A stretch of DNA of 64,000 bases, from positions 1,205,333 to 1,269,332 of the forward strand of contig NC_133663.1 of the NCBI RefSeq assembly GCF_037893015.1. The letters are read 5' to 3'. A program made the translations under genes and the position numbers. The DNA is from Macrotis lagotis. Taxonomy: Eukaryota; Chordata; Mammalia; Peramelemorphia; Peramelidae. The notes below the pieces were generated by a model. The model ran no database searches. It was not told the DNA's origin and was given only the letters and a program-made list of their open reading frames with translations. Below are positions 40,669-64,000 of this stretch, in pieces (position 1 is the first letter of the stretch; each line of letters begins with the position of its first letter).

Positions 40669-41929
40669 TTGTTTCTCCCCAAATGAGGCAGAGCTTTGGC
40701 GAGATCCGTCATGTTGGCCTGGATCACGTGCAGGAGAGCGCTCCAGTGAACCGAGCTGGCCTTTGCCTTTCCAGATGTCCCTGGGGCTTAGCACAGGCTC
40801 TGGTATACAGTTGGTGCTTATTGAGTGCTCATGGAGTCCTTGGGTCAAGGGCTGTGGCCAGGGAGCCAATGGGAGCCAGGTGTTGCTATCTGCCTTGGTG
40901 GACACTGACCTCTGAGCTGACCCACAGAAAGTCCCCGAGGAGGCGGCGGCATGAGGTACCCAGGTGTCCCTAGTGCTCCTGCCCCCACTGGTGGCTCAGC
41001 TGGGGCTGAGACCCAGGCTGCCAGGAAGGGTCCACAGAGGCTGGCACAAGGGCTGCTGGGGCCATGCTGGTGGGCTGATGAACCTCCCAGAGTGAACAAC
41101 TCCTTTCAGAGAGGAGACTTGGCACCCCAGAGGGCCTGCCAGGCCACCCCACACATCCCATCAGTTGCCCAACAGGAGACAAGGCTCAGGCTGAGCTCAG
41201 GGCTCTTCCCCCCGCCTCCAACTCTAACTTTAGCTTCCTGTGACCTGTGGGGGTGCAGGGACTCCCAAAGCCAAGAGATTCCAGTCAGGAAGGCAGCCCC
41301 CTCCCCATCCCCATGCTTCTGGGGCTGCCAGGGTTCCTAATAGTGGCCACCTGGGTTAGTTCCCTCCTTGCCACACCCTAAAAGTTTGTCACTGCTTCTG
41401 GGGCCCAAGGAGAGTGGGGGTGCCTCGGCCACGGAGCTTGGGGCTGTTCCCGGTTCAGCGGGCATTGTGCCATCCCCTGGCCCTGGGAAGGGAGGAGAGC
41501 TTTGATCTGCAGAAATCTACCACCAGATGCCTCCTCTTTTCCCTGTTCAAAGAATGACTCCCAACTCCAGGCTCAGACTGACCCTTTCCTGAAGCTGCCC
41601 ACTAATACTTCTCTCTGGCCATAGACTCACTCTGGCCCCAACCCTGGCCGTGACCCAACTCCAAACAGACCCCTGACCCTGCTACAAGCACAGAATGCCT
41701 CCACTTCTGGTACCTCCTCACATATGGGTGGTAACGGGGGGGGGATGGACTGGGTGAGGGAATGAGGATGACTCTGGTCCACCTCCTCCACCCCCCGGGG
41801 GGCCCTGCTGGGCTCAGACCCTACTGACCTGCGGGAGCTCCAAAATGCTGCTACTCCCTGGCCCCTCCCCTTCCTCCTCCCCTGCCACCCCCACCTTGAG
41901 AAGGGATGGGGCCTCCAGAGGGACTCCCC

Positions 41930-41990
41930 CAAACTGGGGTGACTCAGCGGAGAGCTGGGGTGATTCAGCGGAGGGCTGGGGCCCAGCCCC
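41930..41990 (+). repeat. Short tandem repeat with TGACTCAG
   Basis: A unit of about 23 bases (ctggggtgactcagcggaga / ctggggtgattcagcggagg) occurs twice. The first copy has the AP-1 site TGACTCA. A function is not shown. Confidence 0.6.
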
Positions 41991-42522
41991 AGGGAAAGCA
42001 GCCACTTACTCAACCCCAGAAAACCATTAATGCTGATGACATAAGGGAACGTTTGTGGGGGGCCCACGGGGGGATGTCAGGGCAAGCCTCCTTCCAACCT
42101 GGAACTTTGACCCCTCTCTGGGGGAGGCCCCCAGGGCTGGTGGTGGCAGGGGTTCTGTGAGAGGCAGGAGGGCAGTCAGGTCCATGGACCCATGTAGTGA
42201 GGAGGGGATCGGGCAGCTGCCTCTGGCTCTCCCAGGTCACTGAAAAGAGCCCCCCCCCCCCCCAGCCCCAACAGAGAGTAAGAATGACCCGATGACCACG
42301 GATACATTCTTCTTTATCATCTTTAAAATGGGAATGGTGCCTGGGCTGAGCAGCTCCTGAAGACCCTCATGAGGTCACAGGGAAACCCCAGAGACTCCAG
42401 CAGCTCAGTGAAAGGTGGGGGGGACCTTGCCTGGGGTCTAAGAAACACGGTGATGTGTAGGAAACACTGCCCCACCAAGGACCAGGCTACAAAGTGGCCA
42501 GAAGACCTTGAAAAAGGAACTA

Positions 42523-42685
42523 GAGGGGCAGCTAGGTGGTGCAGAGCTTGGAGCGCTGGCCTTGGAGTCAGGGGGACCTGAGTTCAAATCTAACCTCAGA
42601 CATTTAATAATGACCTAACTGTGTGATCTTGGGCAAGTCACTTAACCCCACTGCCTTGCCAAAAAAAAAAATAAAAAAAGAAAGG
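42523..42685 (+). repeat. tRNA-type SINE with target duplication
   Basis: From ggggcagctaggtggtgcag to ttgccaaaaaaaaaaataa. Flanked by aaaggaactag on both sides. Confidence 0.92.
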
Positions 42686-43579
42686 AACTAGCTCCTAGGA
42701 ACCTCAGTCTCCTCTGTCAAATGGCCCCAAGGTGATCCTAAGGGTACCAGGATGGGGGGAAGAAGGGTTACCTCATGAACCAAGAATCCAAAGGCCTGGG
42801 TTTGAGTTCTGGCATTTCAAATCATACATTGCTGTTCTACTTAGATAGGTCCCTGACCCCAGTTATCTCATCTGTAAGATGGACCATCAACCCCAGGGCT
42901 TCACTAGACATCCCCCACTCAAGCCTTCACATTTCAATAACTCCTCGATGTCTCCCAATAGCCCCAAGGGGACAGGGGAGACAAGCAAGCACCCACAAAG
43001 CCAGTTAGACAGAGAGGACCCTAGAGGGTGACCCCAGAGAGGAGCCTTGGTGAGGGGCTGAGCAAAGCCTCCTGGAGAAAATGAAGAGCCAGGGAGAGCC
43101 TCGGGCTTGGCGCGCGGCCAGTGTCAGAGGGTGCGGCCAGGGTCACTGGGTCAAGGAGAAGAGGTTGGGCAGCGAGGTGTAAGCAGCCTACAAGGGGGGA
43201 GGGGGCAGGTGACAGGTGAAGGGCTCTGAGGTCAGACGGAGGGAGAGCTGACAAGGTCAGGTAGGTTAGAGAGATTATTCTAGAAGCTGAGTGGAGCATG
43301 GGCCAGAGGCTGGCAGGCTCCCCACAGCAAGCCACCCCCCAGGCCCCTGGCCTCCTAGGCCTCCTGGGATGGGGAACGCAGACCCACAAAATGGGAGACC
43401 TTCAGAGGACTGGCCAGTCAGTGAGCCGGATCTCTTTGAACACACTGAGAACCCAAACAGACCTATACAGGAACCTTGCTCACGCACCTCGGTCTCTGGA
43501 GCTGGGGGCTGGGTAGATGGGCTCTGGCTTGGGGGTCTGCAATGCCCTCCTGAGGCCCTGGAGGAGCGAGGGAGACAGC

Positions 43580-43720
43580 CATGGACAGGTGAGGCCTGCC
43601 CACCTGCCTGTGTGGGTGTGGTGGAGTCCGTGCGCCAGGTCCTGGCGGGTGGTGGGCGAGGTGGCTGTGGGGACAGGTGAGGCTTGCTCGCCTGCCCTTG
43701 TGGGCGGCGGGCGCTGATGC
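43580..43720 (+). repeat. Tandem duplication, unit about 90 bases
   Basis: Two copies of ggacaggtgaggcctgcc..tgtggg, at about 43582 and 43672. GC- and CpG-rich. Confidence 0.65.
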
Positions 43721-46036
43721 TTCAGGTGGAGATCATCCCCGTGACTCAGAGCCTCATACGCCAGCCCTGCCTCTGAAGTGGCGGGGCCCACGGTCATGAC
43801 ATCGTCACTGCTGACAGCCTCTTGTGGCCCAGCCAGTTTTTCCTTCTGCCGCCTCATTCCAGACGTGACAGGCACCCGAGGACTGTCCTTATCCTTCACC
43901 TGCCTCCCGAGGCCAGGGCCCAGGCGGGATGTGGGCCTCCCAACACCAGGCTCCTTTCACTCTGCTCCAGCCGGGGGGCCAGCCCCAGGGGCCCAGGCCT
44001 CACCCCTGCCTCGGCCTCCTGGGAGGAGACCCACCTCTGCTCCCCCAGCTGCCAGGCGACCTTCTCAGGCAGACGGTAAGGACCAGCCGAGTCTGGGGGA
44101 TGGCTCCCGGAGCTCACTTGCCATTTCTCCCAGTGGGTGCTGAGAGATGTTCAGTTTGGCTGGCTCAGTGGGACCAAGGCGGGGCCTGGTGGACTCTGGG
44201 CCCCTGTTGGGAGGGGAGGGAGTGGGGTTGATCCCACAAGTCCTTTTTGAAATCTGACTCCAAGCTTTATTTTGGGAATGGCGGGGCTGAAGAGGAGGGG
44301 GGATTCCTGGCCCAGAGCTAGCCAGGCCAAGCTCAGAGGCTTTGGGGAGGGGCCGGCTCCACTGTTGGCAGCCAGGGCCTCAGAGTAGGCACCTCGGAAC
44401 TGGGGGAGCCAGGCTAGGCCTGGGACCTGGGCCCAGGAAGGAAGCAAGGCTTTCCCAGATTGACTTCCAGGTATCCAGGTGCCTGGGGCCTCAGGCTGAG
44501 GCAATTAGGTCAGAGCTCTGGATTGGTCCAGGGTGACTCAGTCTCCTCCAAATATCTGTCTGCCTTCTGTGGGGGAGGGGGCCGGAGCTAAGAGGTCATC
44601 CGGACCAAGCCTGGGGCCTCTTCCTCTTCTCCCGAAGCAGCCAGGGAGGCCCCAGGGATCCAGAGCTGCCTCAGCAGTCACCGGGGTGCCTTTGTTTATC
44701 TCCCTGAGAAATGGAGCTCCTTGTTCCCAGACCTTCAAGGGAGGTGGGTTGTCCAGAGGGGCCCTGTGCTCTGGAAGGAGAATTTGCAAGGTGTAAACTT
44801 CCACCCCTGCTCCCTCCCACACCAGACTGGAATTGGGAGGTCTGGGATGGGTCCCGACTCTGCCATGGCCCCTCTGGGTGAGGCCCTTCTCCAGGTTTCA
44901 GTTTCTCTCTCTGAACTCAGTCCTTTCAGCTCTGACATTTCTCAGATCTCTGAGGTTCAGACAGAAGAAACGGTATGCCCAAGGTCCCACCATGGAGCTG
45001 CTGACATTAAGGTTGGCATTGGTACCCACAGCACTGGCTAGCAGGTTCTGCCCTCCCTAGGTTTAAAGCAGGGCTGGATCTTGCCCAGGATGGGATATTG
45101 CCCTCAGAGACTCTTGGCAAGCTGGGCACCAGGGGCTCTGAGCTGTCCCCTCACACTCAGCTCCCTAGAGGCAGTCTGCAACATCTCCAAACTCAGACCA
45201 CTGCCATCCCTCCTGGCTCCATGATGCTTAGGCCCCACATACACCCAGACAGCGGGCCAGAAACTCCAGGTGGCACCCCCAAAAGGGTGGAACCCTTGTT
45301 CTACTATTTCCCCAGTGGCTGTGATGCCACGGACATAAGTGACTCCTCCACCCTTGCCATGTGCAGGGTTACAGATAACCTCTCTCCCTACAATTTCTGG
45401 CTAGAATTTTTATGAATTTCACGTTTAAAAAGGAGGCCAGAATCCTAGGTCCAGAGGAGGAAGGGTCTGCCCACCCCTCCATCTCTCTGCTTCTCTATAG
45501 CAGGGGCCTCCCTCATTTCTCCCACCAAGCTCAGGAAAGTAGCCTTTCCCCACCATCCCCGTGTCCCCCCAGGAGCCTTTAGCTGACTTTATCCTCTGTC
45601 TTGCTCCCCCAGACCCACGGCAGCTTCCCAGGGTGGGGGAGGGGGTCGATCCCAAGGTCCTACTCTCTGGCCCAGCCTCAGGCTCAATGGTTCAGGACCC
45701 CTTCCCCACTCTGCTGCCCCAGGGAGAGCCCTGTTCCCCCTCACCATGGCCCCAGACATTCCAGCTTTCCTTTCCAACAGCTCCAGCCCCAGATCCCCAA
45801 GGCTGGTGGCCACTTCTCAGAGGAGATGGATCCAAGGTCAGCATTAGCTGCAGCCTTCATGCTGCATTTGGGACTGGGAGCTCCTGAGCCCCTCAGATGG
45901 ACTTCCCTCCAGGCACGGTCTTGTTCACATGGCAAGGGTAGAGTCACTTGTGTCTGTGGCATCACAGCCACTGGGGAAATAGTAGAACAAGGGTTCCAAA
46001 GGTCTATCACTAACAGAACCTGTGATGGTCTTACAG

Positions 46037-58732
<12,696 letters not shown>

Positions 58733-60287
58733 GTAAGTGGGGGCTTTCAGCAGTCAGTCCTGAGGGGAACTGGGGTCACCCAGAGTAGTTGGATGGTAGG
58801 TGGCATTTCACCTACCTCCTCTCTCCCCCAAACCCAGCTTTCTCTTATCTCTTTGGGGCATAGACCAGATGAAAATTTAGAAGCTTTTGGATCATTGTGC
58901 CAAATTGCTTCTGTCATGTCTGGCCTGGTCTATAAATCCATCAAGAATACATCAGTATTCCTGTTTTCCCACAGGCTGTCCCACATTTGTCATTCTCCTT
59001 TTTTTTTTATCAACTGCCAATTTGATGGGTTTGAGGTAAAACTTTGGAGCTGCTTTAGTTTGCCTTCCTCTAATTACTAGTCACTAGTTGGAATTTCTTC
59101 CTTAGAAACTGCCCATTAATATCCCTTGATGGTTTGCTAGTTGGAGAATAATTTTCATTTTTATAAATTTGAATCAGTTCCCTATGAACCTAGGAAATTA
59201 GACCCTTATCAAATAAACTAACTGCAAAGACTTTTCCCCAATTACCTTTCTCCATTCTAGTTCTGGTTTTGTGTAAAAAAAATTGCAATTTAGCTAATCA
59301 AAATTGTCCATTTTTATCTTCCATGATCTTTATCCTTTCTTTGTCTATAAATTTCCCCCCTATGTTGATATGATAAGTGACGTCCTCTTTGCTCCTATAA
59401 CTTGATTATCATGTCACCCCGTATATTTTACTCATGTGTTCATTTGGAGCTCTTCTTGGAGGACAGAGGAAGATGTTGTTGGTAGATCTGCCAGACTGCT
59501 TTCCAGTTTGCCCAGTGGTTTTGGACACAAAGGAAGACTCTCCCCCAGAAACTGAGAGGTCTTAGGTTTACGAGTCCTAGGCTGCTGGGCTCATCGCTTT
59601 TGTGTGTTGCATATGTAATCTATTCCATAGATCAATAGTTGCTAATCCAGCACCACATCATTCTGATTAGTCCAACTTGATGCTGTTGAGATCTGGTCCT
59701 GCTAGGCCCCCTTCCTTCTTGCTTTTTTCTCATGAATTTTCTTGGATTCTTGACCTTTCATTCCTTCCGATGAATCTCATTTATCTAGCTCTCTAAAATA
59801 ATACTTTGGTTATTTTGTTGGTGGAATCAAATGAGTAAGTTAATTTAGGAGAAATCATCATTTTAATAATATTGACATGATCTACCCATGAGCAGTTAAT
59901 ATTTCTCTACTTCTTTGGCTCTGTGTATTTGTGTAACAAATGTTTTGTAACTGTAATTTATATAGTTCCTGGGTATCTTGGCAAAAAGAAATCCCAAGTA
60001 TTTTATACATTTTTCCAATCATTTAAAATGGAATTTCTCTTTCAGTTTCTTCCTGGGTTTTCTTAATAATATACAAAAATGCAAATGATTTATATGGATG
60101 TTTTAATGTTCTGAAATTATCATTCAATTGATTTTTAGTTGAATTCCTAGGGTTCTCTAAATAAATAGATTTTTATTTTCAAAAACCAATAGTTTTGTTT
60201 CCTCTTTGAAAATTTTTTTTAAATATTTTTTTCTTGGATTTTTGGTTTAGCTAGCATCTCCAGTTCTTAACAGTATCTGACACATCT

Positions 60288-60437
60288 ACTTTTTTTTTTT
60301 GCAAGGTAATGGGGTTAAGTGGCCTGCCCAAGTCCACACAGCTAGGTAATTATTAAGTGTCTGAGGCTGGATTTGAACTCAGGTCTTCCTGACTCCAGGA
60401 CTGGTGCTCTATCCACTGCACCACCTAGCTGCCCAGC
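60288..60437 (-). repeat. tRNA-type SINE in L1, with target duplication
   Basis: Antisense copy from poly(T) to ccacctagctgcccag. Flanked by cacatctactttt on both sides. Confidence 0.93.
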
Positions 60438-61426
60438 ACATCTACTTTTCATAAATGCTGATTGATTGATTAGTGCTGATCTTATTGCAAAGACTCCTGC
60501 TTTAACCTTCTTCTGTGTGATTATACTCCTTGATTGATTCTTGTCCTTCCTTATCATAAAAGACCAAAATGACATCACTATGTTTGAGACAAATAATATC
60601 TGACTGGGAGCAGACCAATACAGCTCAGAACGCTCCACCACAGGTGGAACTCAAACAGTCCATGTATAATGCTACTGTTTATCTTAAGGAAAGGTTCATT
60701 TTATTCCTATGTTTTCTAGTTGTTGGAGGATTTTTTTAAAGAAAAAAATGGGTGTTATATACTGTCAAAAACTTTTTCTTTCGCTATTGATAAAAATCAT
60801 ATGATTTTTGTTATTGCTAATTTATTATATTAATAATGTCCCTAATATTGAACTAGTTCTGTCTTTCTGGTATGATCTAACTTTGTAATAGCATATAATC
60901 TTTGAGAGATGTTGCTAGAGTCTCCTTACTGATATTTTATTTAAAAATTCTCATCAGTGTTAATTAAGGATATTCTATATTTTTCTTTCTCTATTTTGGC
61001 TCTCTGATTTAAGACTTCATTTTTATGATAAAAGAAAATTTAGTGAGACCCTTTCTTTCCCAATTTTACAAATAAGTTGTGTAATATTGGAACTAATTAT
61101 TTTTAAATATTTGATAGAATTTGTTTGCAAATCTTTCTGGTTTCTTCCATTTGGGAACTTGGTTATGGCTTGATGATTTTATTTTCAATTCTAAGATTGG
61201 GTTATTTATTCTTTGTCACGTTCACTGAGCATTGCCCATTCTGGTAAATAGTCATTTAATTTAAATTGTCAGTTTTATTGACATATAATTGGATGAGATA
61301 ATTTATAATGATTTTCTTTATTTCTCTTCATTTATTGTTAATGAGTCTTTTTCAGTTTTTGTATTGATGGTGACTTGAGTTTTTATTTTTTTTTATCTGT
61401 TAGCTGGTGTGTATCATAAAGTTTTT

Positions 61427-61590
61427 TAGGTTTTTTGTTTTTTGTTTTTTGCAAGGCAAAATGCGGTTAAGTGGCTTGCCCAAGGCCACACAGCTAGGTA
61501 ATTATTAAGTGTCTGAGGCTGAATTTGAACTCAGGTACTCCTGACTCCAGGGCAGGTGCTCTATCCACTGCACCACCTAGCTGCCCCCAT
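61427..61590 (-). repeat. tRNA-type SINE in L1, with target duplication
   Basis: Antisense copy ending ccacctagctgcccc. Flanks cataaagttttttа-like before and cataaaattttttа-like after. Confidence 0.9.
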
Positions 61591-62149
61591 AAAATTTTTT
61601 AAATGGCTTCTAAATCAATTTTTTGTTTCAATTTTGTTAATCTCTTCTTTGATATTCAGAATTTCTGTTTTAACATTTATTTGGATTGTTTTAGTTTGTC
61701 TTTTGGATTTTTATTTGTATGCCCAATTCATTGGTTTGTTTTTTCTTTTGTTGATTAAAGTGCTTTAAGATATAACTTATTCTTTGACCTACCAATTCTT
61801 AAACTATTTAATCTCTAACTTCCTAGTCAATTTCTCAGCTTTTATTGAACACAAATCTGTTTCAACATGGCCCATAAAAATGTATTTAATATTTCTGATT
61901 TTCTGCACCTAAGAGGGGTTTGAATCCTAATACAGGGTCAATTTTTGCAAAGATGGAATGTGTACAGTGGAGAGCTATCCATATTCCTTCCTAATAATCC
62001 TTCAATAATCACCAGAAGTCTATGAAATCTACCTTTCCCAAAATTCTCTTCATGCCCTTTCTTTTTTTGGTTTTATTTATTTATTTATTTTTTGGTTAGA
62101 GCTAGATTTGAAAGGGTTATTTTTGGCTCTCCACTATTTCAGTTGTTAC

Positions 62150-62375
62150 TGTTGTTTGGTCATTGGACTCTTTTGGGGTTTTCTTGGCAAAGATCCTGGA
62201 GTGGTTTGTCATTTCCTTCTCCAGTTCATTTTACAGGTGAGAAAACTGAGGCAAACAAAATTAAGTGACTCAGTGTCACACAGTAAGTGTCTGGAGCCAG
62301 ATTTGAATTCATGAAGATGAGTCTTCCTGATTCCAAGTCTAGTGCACTATTCACTGAATCACTTAACTTTCCAGC
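62150..62375 (-). repeat. tRNA-type SINE with CORE-like part
   Basis: Plus strand has ttggggttttcttggcaaag, ttttacaggtgagaaaactg, acagtaagtgtctggagcca. Complement of the family seen at 54066. Confidence 0.85.
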
Positions 62376-62904
62376 TAGTTTTCCTTGCAATTCATTCAGA
62401 GTTTTCTTTATTTAGATGCTATGCCAATTGGTGTATATGTGTTAAGAATCTGTATTACTTAATTATGTATAGGACCTTTCCACCTAATGCAGCTTCCCTT
62501 TTTTGCTTATAAAATGGTTTTTGATGTTACTTTATCTGAGATTGTGATTGCTATATTTGTTTTTGTTTCAGCCTCTCCTTTTAACTGTGAGAATCTTTGT
62601 ATTTCAAGGTTATTTCTTGTAAATAGCATCTACTTTCTTGTCCATTCTACTATCCTCATCCATTTGGGGGTTTGTTCATCCTATTCACGTTCATGGTCAT
62701 GCATGCTCATCAGTGCACCTCTTCCCATCCTCTCCTCACACTTTTTCTTCTCTCAGTCCACCATGTGCTCTATGCTTAGTTTGTGCAATCAGCTCCCTGG
62801 TCCTTCTATTTTCCTTGCCAATAGCCCAATCACAGTTTCTTATATTTCATTTGCATTCCTCCTTCTCCTCATTCCTTCTTGTTTCCCTACTAAGTGAAAT
62901 GTAT

Positions 62905-62957
62905 TTTTTTTAGGTTTTTGTAAGACAAATATCCACTACGCCACTTAGCCGCCCCGT
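62905..62957 (-). repeat. Tiny internally deleted SINE
   Basis: Only the tail (ttttaggtttttgtaag) and head (tccactacgccacttagccg) remain, joined directly. The duplication gtgaaatgtattt flanks it on both sides. Confidence 0.75.
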
Positions 62958-62978
62958 GAAATGTATTTCCACTTGCAG

Positions 62979-62981
<3 letters not shown>

Positions 62982-63013
<32 letters not shown>

Positions 63014-63031
63014 AGTGTGTGTGTGTGTGTG
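62982..63031 (+). repeat. (GT)n microsatellite
   Basis: About 24 GT units with one GA interruption. Confidence 0.95.
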
Positions 63032-63082
63032 TTCTAGTTTCCTGACACCAGTTCCAGTTTTTCCCATTAGAAAGTAAGCACT

Positions 63083-63330
63083 GGGGCAGCTAAATGAAAC
63101 AAGGCATCAGTGTTAAAGTCAGGAGGATCTGAGTTCAAATCGGATCTGAGATACTTTTTACTTACTGTGTGATCCTGGGCAAGTCACTTCACTCTGTTTG
63201 CCTCAGTTTCCTCATCTGTAAAATGAGCTGGAAAAGGAACTGGCAAATTGCTCCAGTACATCTACCAAGAAAACTCCAAATAGCATAAGGCAGAATCAGC
63301 CATGAATGAACAACAAATAATCTTGTGCGA
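63083..63330 (+). repeat. tRNA-type SINE with CORE-like 3' part
   Basis: The element runs from ggggcagctaaatgaaacaa through tgtgtgatcctgggcaagtc and tcatctgtaaaatgagctgg to catgaatgaacaacaaat. Confidence 0.85.
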
Positions 63331-64000
63331 TCCTGACTGAACTCTCTGAGGACTTGTGGGATTTTTTCTTCATCTGGAAGTTCTGGGTTTTGACTGTGGT
63401 GTTCCTGGCAGTTTTCAGTTTGAGGTTCTTTCAGGAGATGACCAGTGAATACTGTTTTCTTTGTCCTCTGCTTTTAAGACATCTAGGCATTTTCTTTTAG
63501 TACTTCTAGCAATAGAATGTCCAGGATCTTTTTTTTTTGTCTTTAATAATCTCTGCTTGATGACTTTTCCAGAAGTTATTTTTTATATGAGAAACTTTAC
63601 ATTTTCTTTTTTTTTACTCTTTTGACTATTATATTTCTTGTTGTCTCATGGAGACTTTAATTTCTCTTTGGCCTATTCTAGTTTTCAGGGACTCTATTAC
63701 TCGGCTTGGGTGTGGAGGATTTTTAATTTCTTATGCAAAAGAGTTCATTTTCTTTCCAAGTCTTTTCTTCAGTATTCTAATTTATTTTCCAATTCTTTTT
63801 TTCTAGCACTCTTGTTTCATTTATAAAGTAATTTAAAATTTTTTTCACTCCTTCCAGAATTCTAGTTGAACTTGTGTCCAAATTGTGTTTTATCTGACCA
63901 GTCTTACTTCCAGAAATGAGTCTCTGTGTTAGGTCCTGATGTGGTCCTGATTTGAATTCTCTTGGTCCTGATACTGTTTTCTCCAGGTACTAATTGCCCT

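Larger units (their letters stand above)
26139..46036. other. Intergenic, between divergent TRPV3-like and TRPV3 starts
   Basis: About 20 kb with no coding exon that I can support. It contains SINEs, an inverted L1, a probable LTR, a GC-rich block and a 1-kb TCTCTG array, each listed. Non-coding first exons and promoters of both flanking genes should lie here. The parts 32700-36100 and 40700-46000 hold mostly unique sequence. Confidence 0.6.
58850..64000 (-). repeat. Long L1, antisense, in a TRPV3 intron
   Basis: AT-rich DNA whose minus strand follows marsupial L1 from the ORF2 3' region (about 59000) through reverse transcriptase (60000-61300) and endonuclease (62400-62700) to an ORF1-like coiled-coil region (63500-63830), and past the window edge. 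It is interrupted by four or more SINEs and a (GT)n. All frames are heavily broken, so it is old. Confidence 0.72.

Noticed and set aside
39549-40973. Open frames of 474, 297, 268 and 239 residues
   Set aside because: They consist of SLSLSVSL or RERERE repeats from the TCTCTG array read in several frames of both strands; low complexity, not genes.

Overview
The window is mammalian nuclear DNA, most likely from a marsupial. The evidence is many tRNA-derived SINEs of the marsupial CORE/Mar type (head like 'gctaggtggtgcagtggat', tail like 'cattgccttgcaaaaa'), several with matching target-site duplications, together with degraded marsupial-type L1 and CR1/L3-like LINE fragments. The species cannot be fixed from the sequence. 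No prokaryotic features are present.

The locus is the TRPV1-TRPV3 thermosensor cluster, and it appears to carry a third TRPV gene. From left to right: (1) the last five coding exons of TRPV1 on the plus strand (2448-8679; S5 to C-terminus, with poly(A) signals near 9200 and 9370); (2) a complete-looking TRPV3-like gene on the minus strand, from a start codon in a perfect Kozak context at 26138 down to about 12240, with 16 consecutive open coding exons, canonical GT-AG sites and consistent phases; (3) the first six coding exons of TRPV3 on the plus strand (46041-58732), which runs off the right edge within the ankyrin repeats. In the usual mammalian layout TRPV1 and TRPV3 are direct neighbours in tandem. 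Here the extra gene lies between them in inverted orientation, tail-to-tail with TRPV1 and head-to-head with TRPV3.

The middle gene is the main find. It encodes an N-terminal acidic segment, the TRPV ankyrin domain, S1-S6, a GLGD selectivity filter, a TRP box (IWRVQRA) and the start of the C-terminal domain, about 737 residues before a tentatively placed last exon (about 759 in all). It resembles TRPV3 more than TRPV1 or TRPV2 but has diverged at the vanilloid-pocket positions, the ankyrin IERR motif and the C-terminal W..W motif. The usual placental mammal set is TRPV1-TRPV6, so this may be an undescribed lineage-specific paralogue.

The rest is introns and intergenic DNA. Notable contents are a GC/CpG-rich block (39130-39620) directly followed by a 1-kb TCTCTG-type array; a (GA)n tract in a TRPV1 intron; a (TG)n tract abutting a weak TRPV1 donor site; a local duplication in the first TRPV3 intron whose second copy has an inverted core; an L1 with an apparent twin-priming inversion that later received a probable LTR and two SINEs; and a long antisense L1 filling the right-hand 5 kb inside a TRPV3 intron. 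No RNA genes or CRISPR arrays were found. Exon boundaries were placed by eye from splice signals, reading phase and family similarity.
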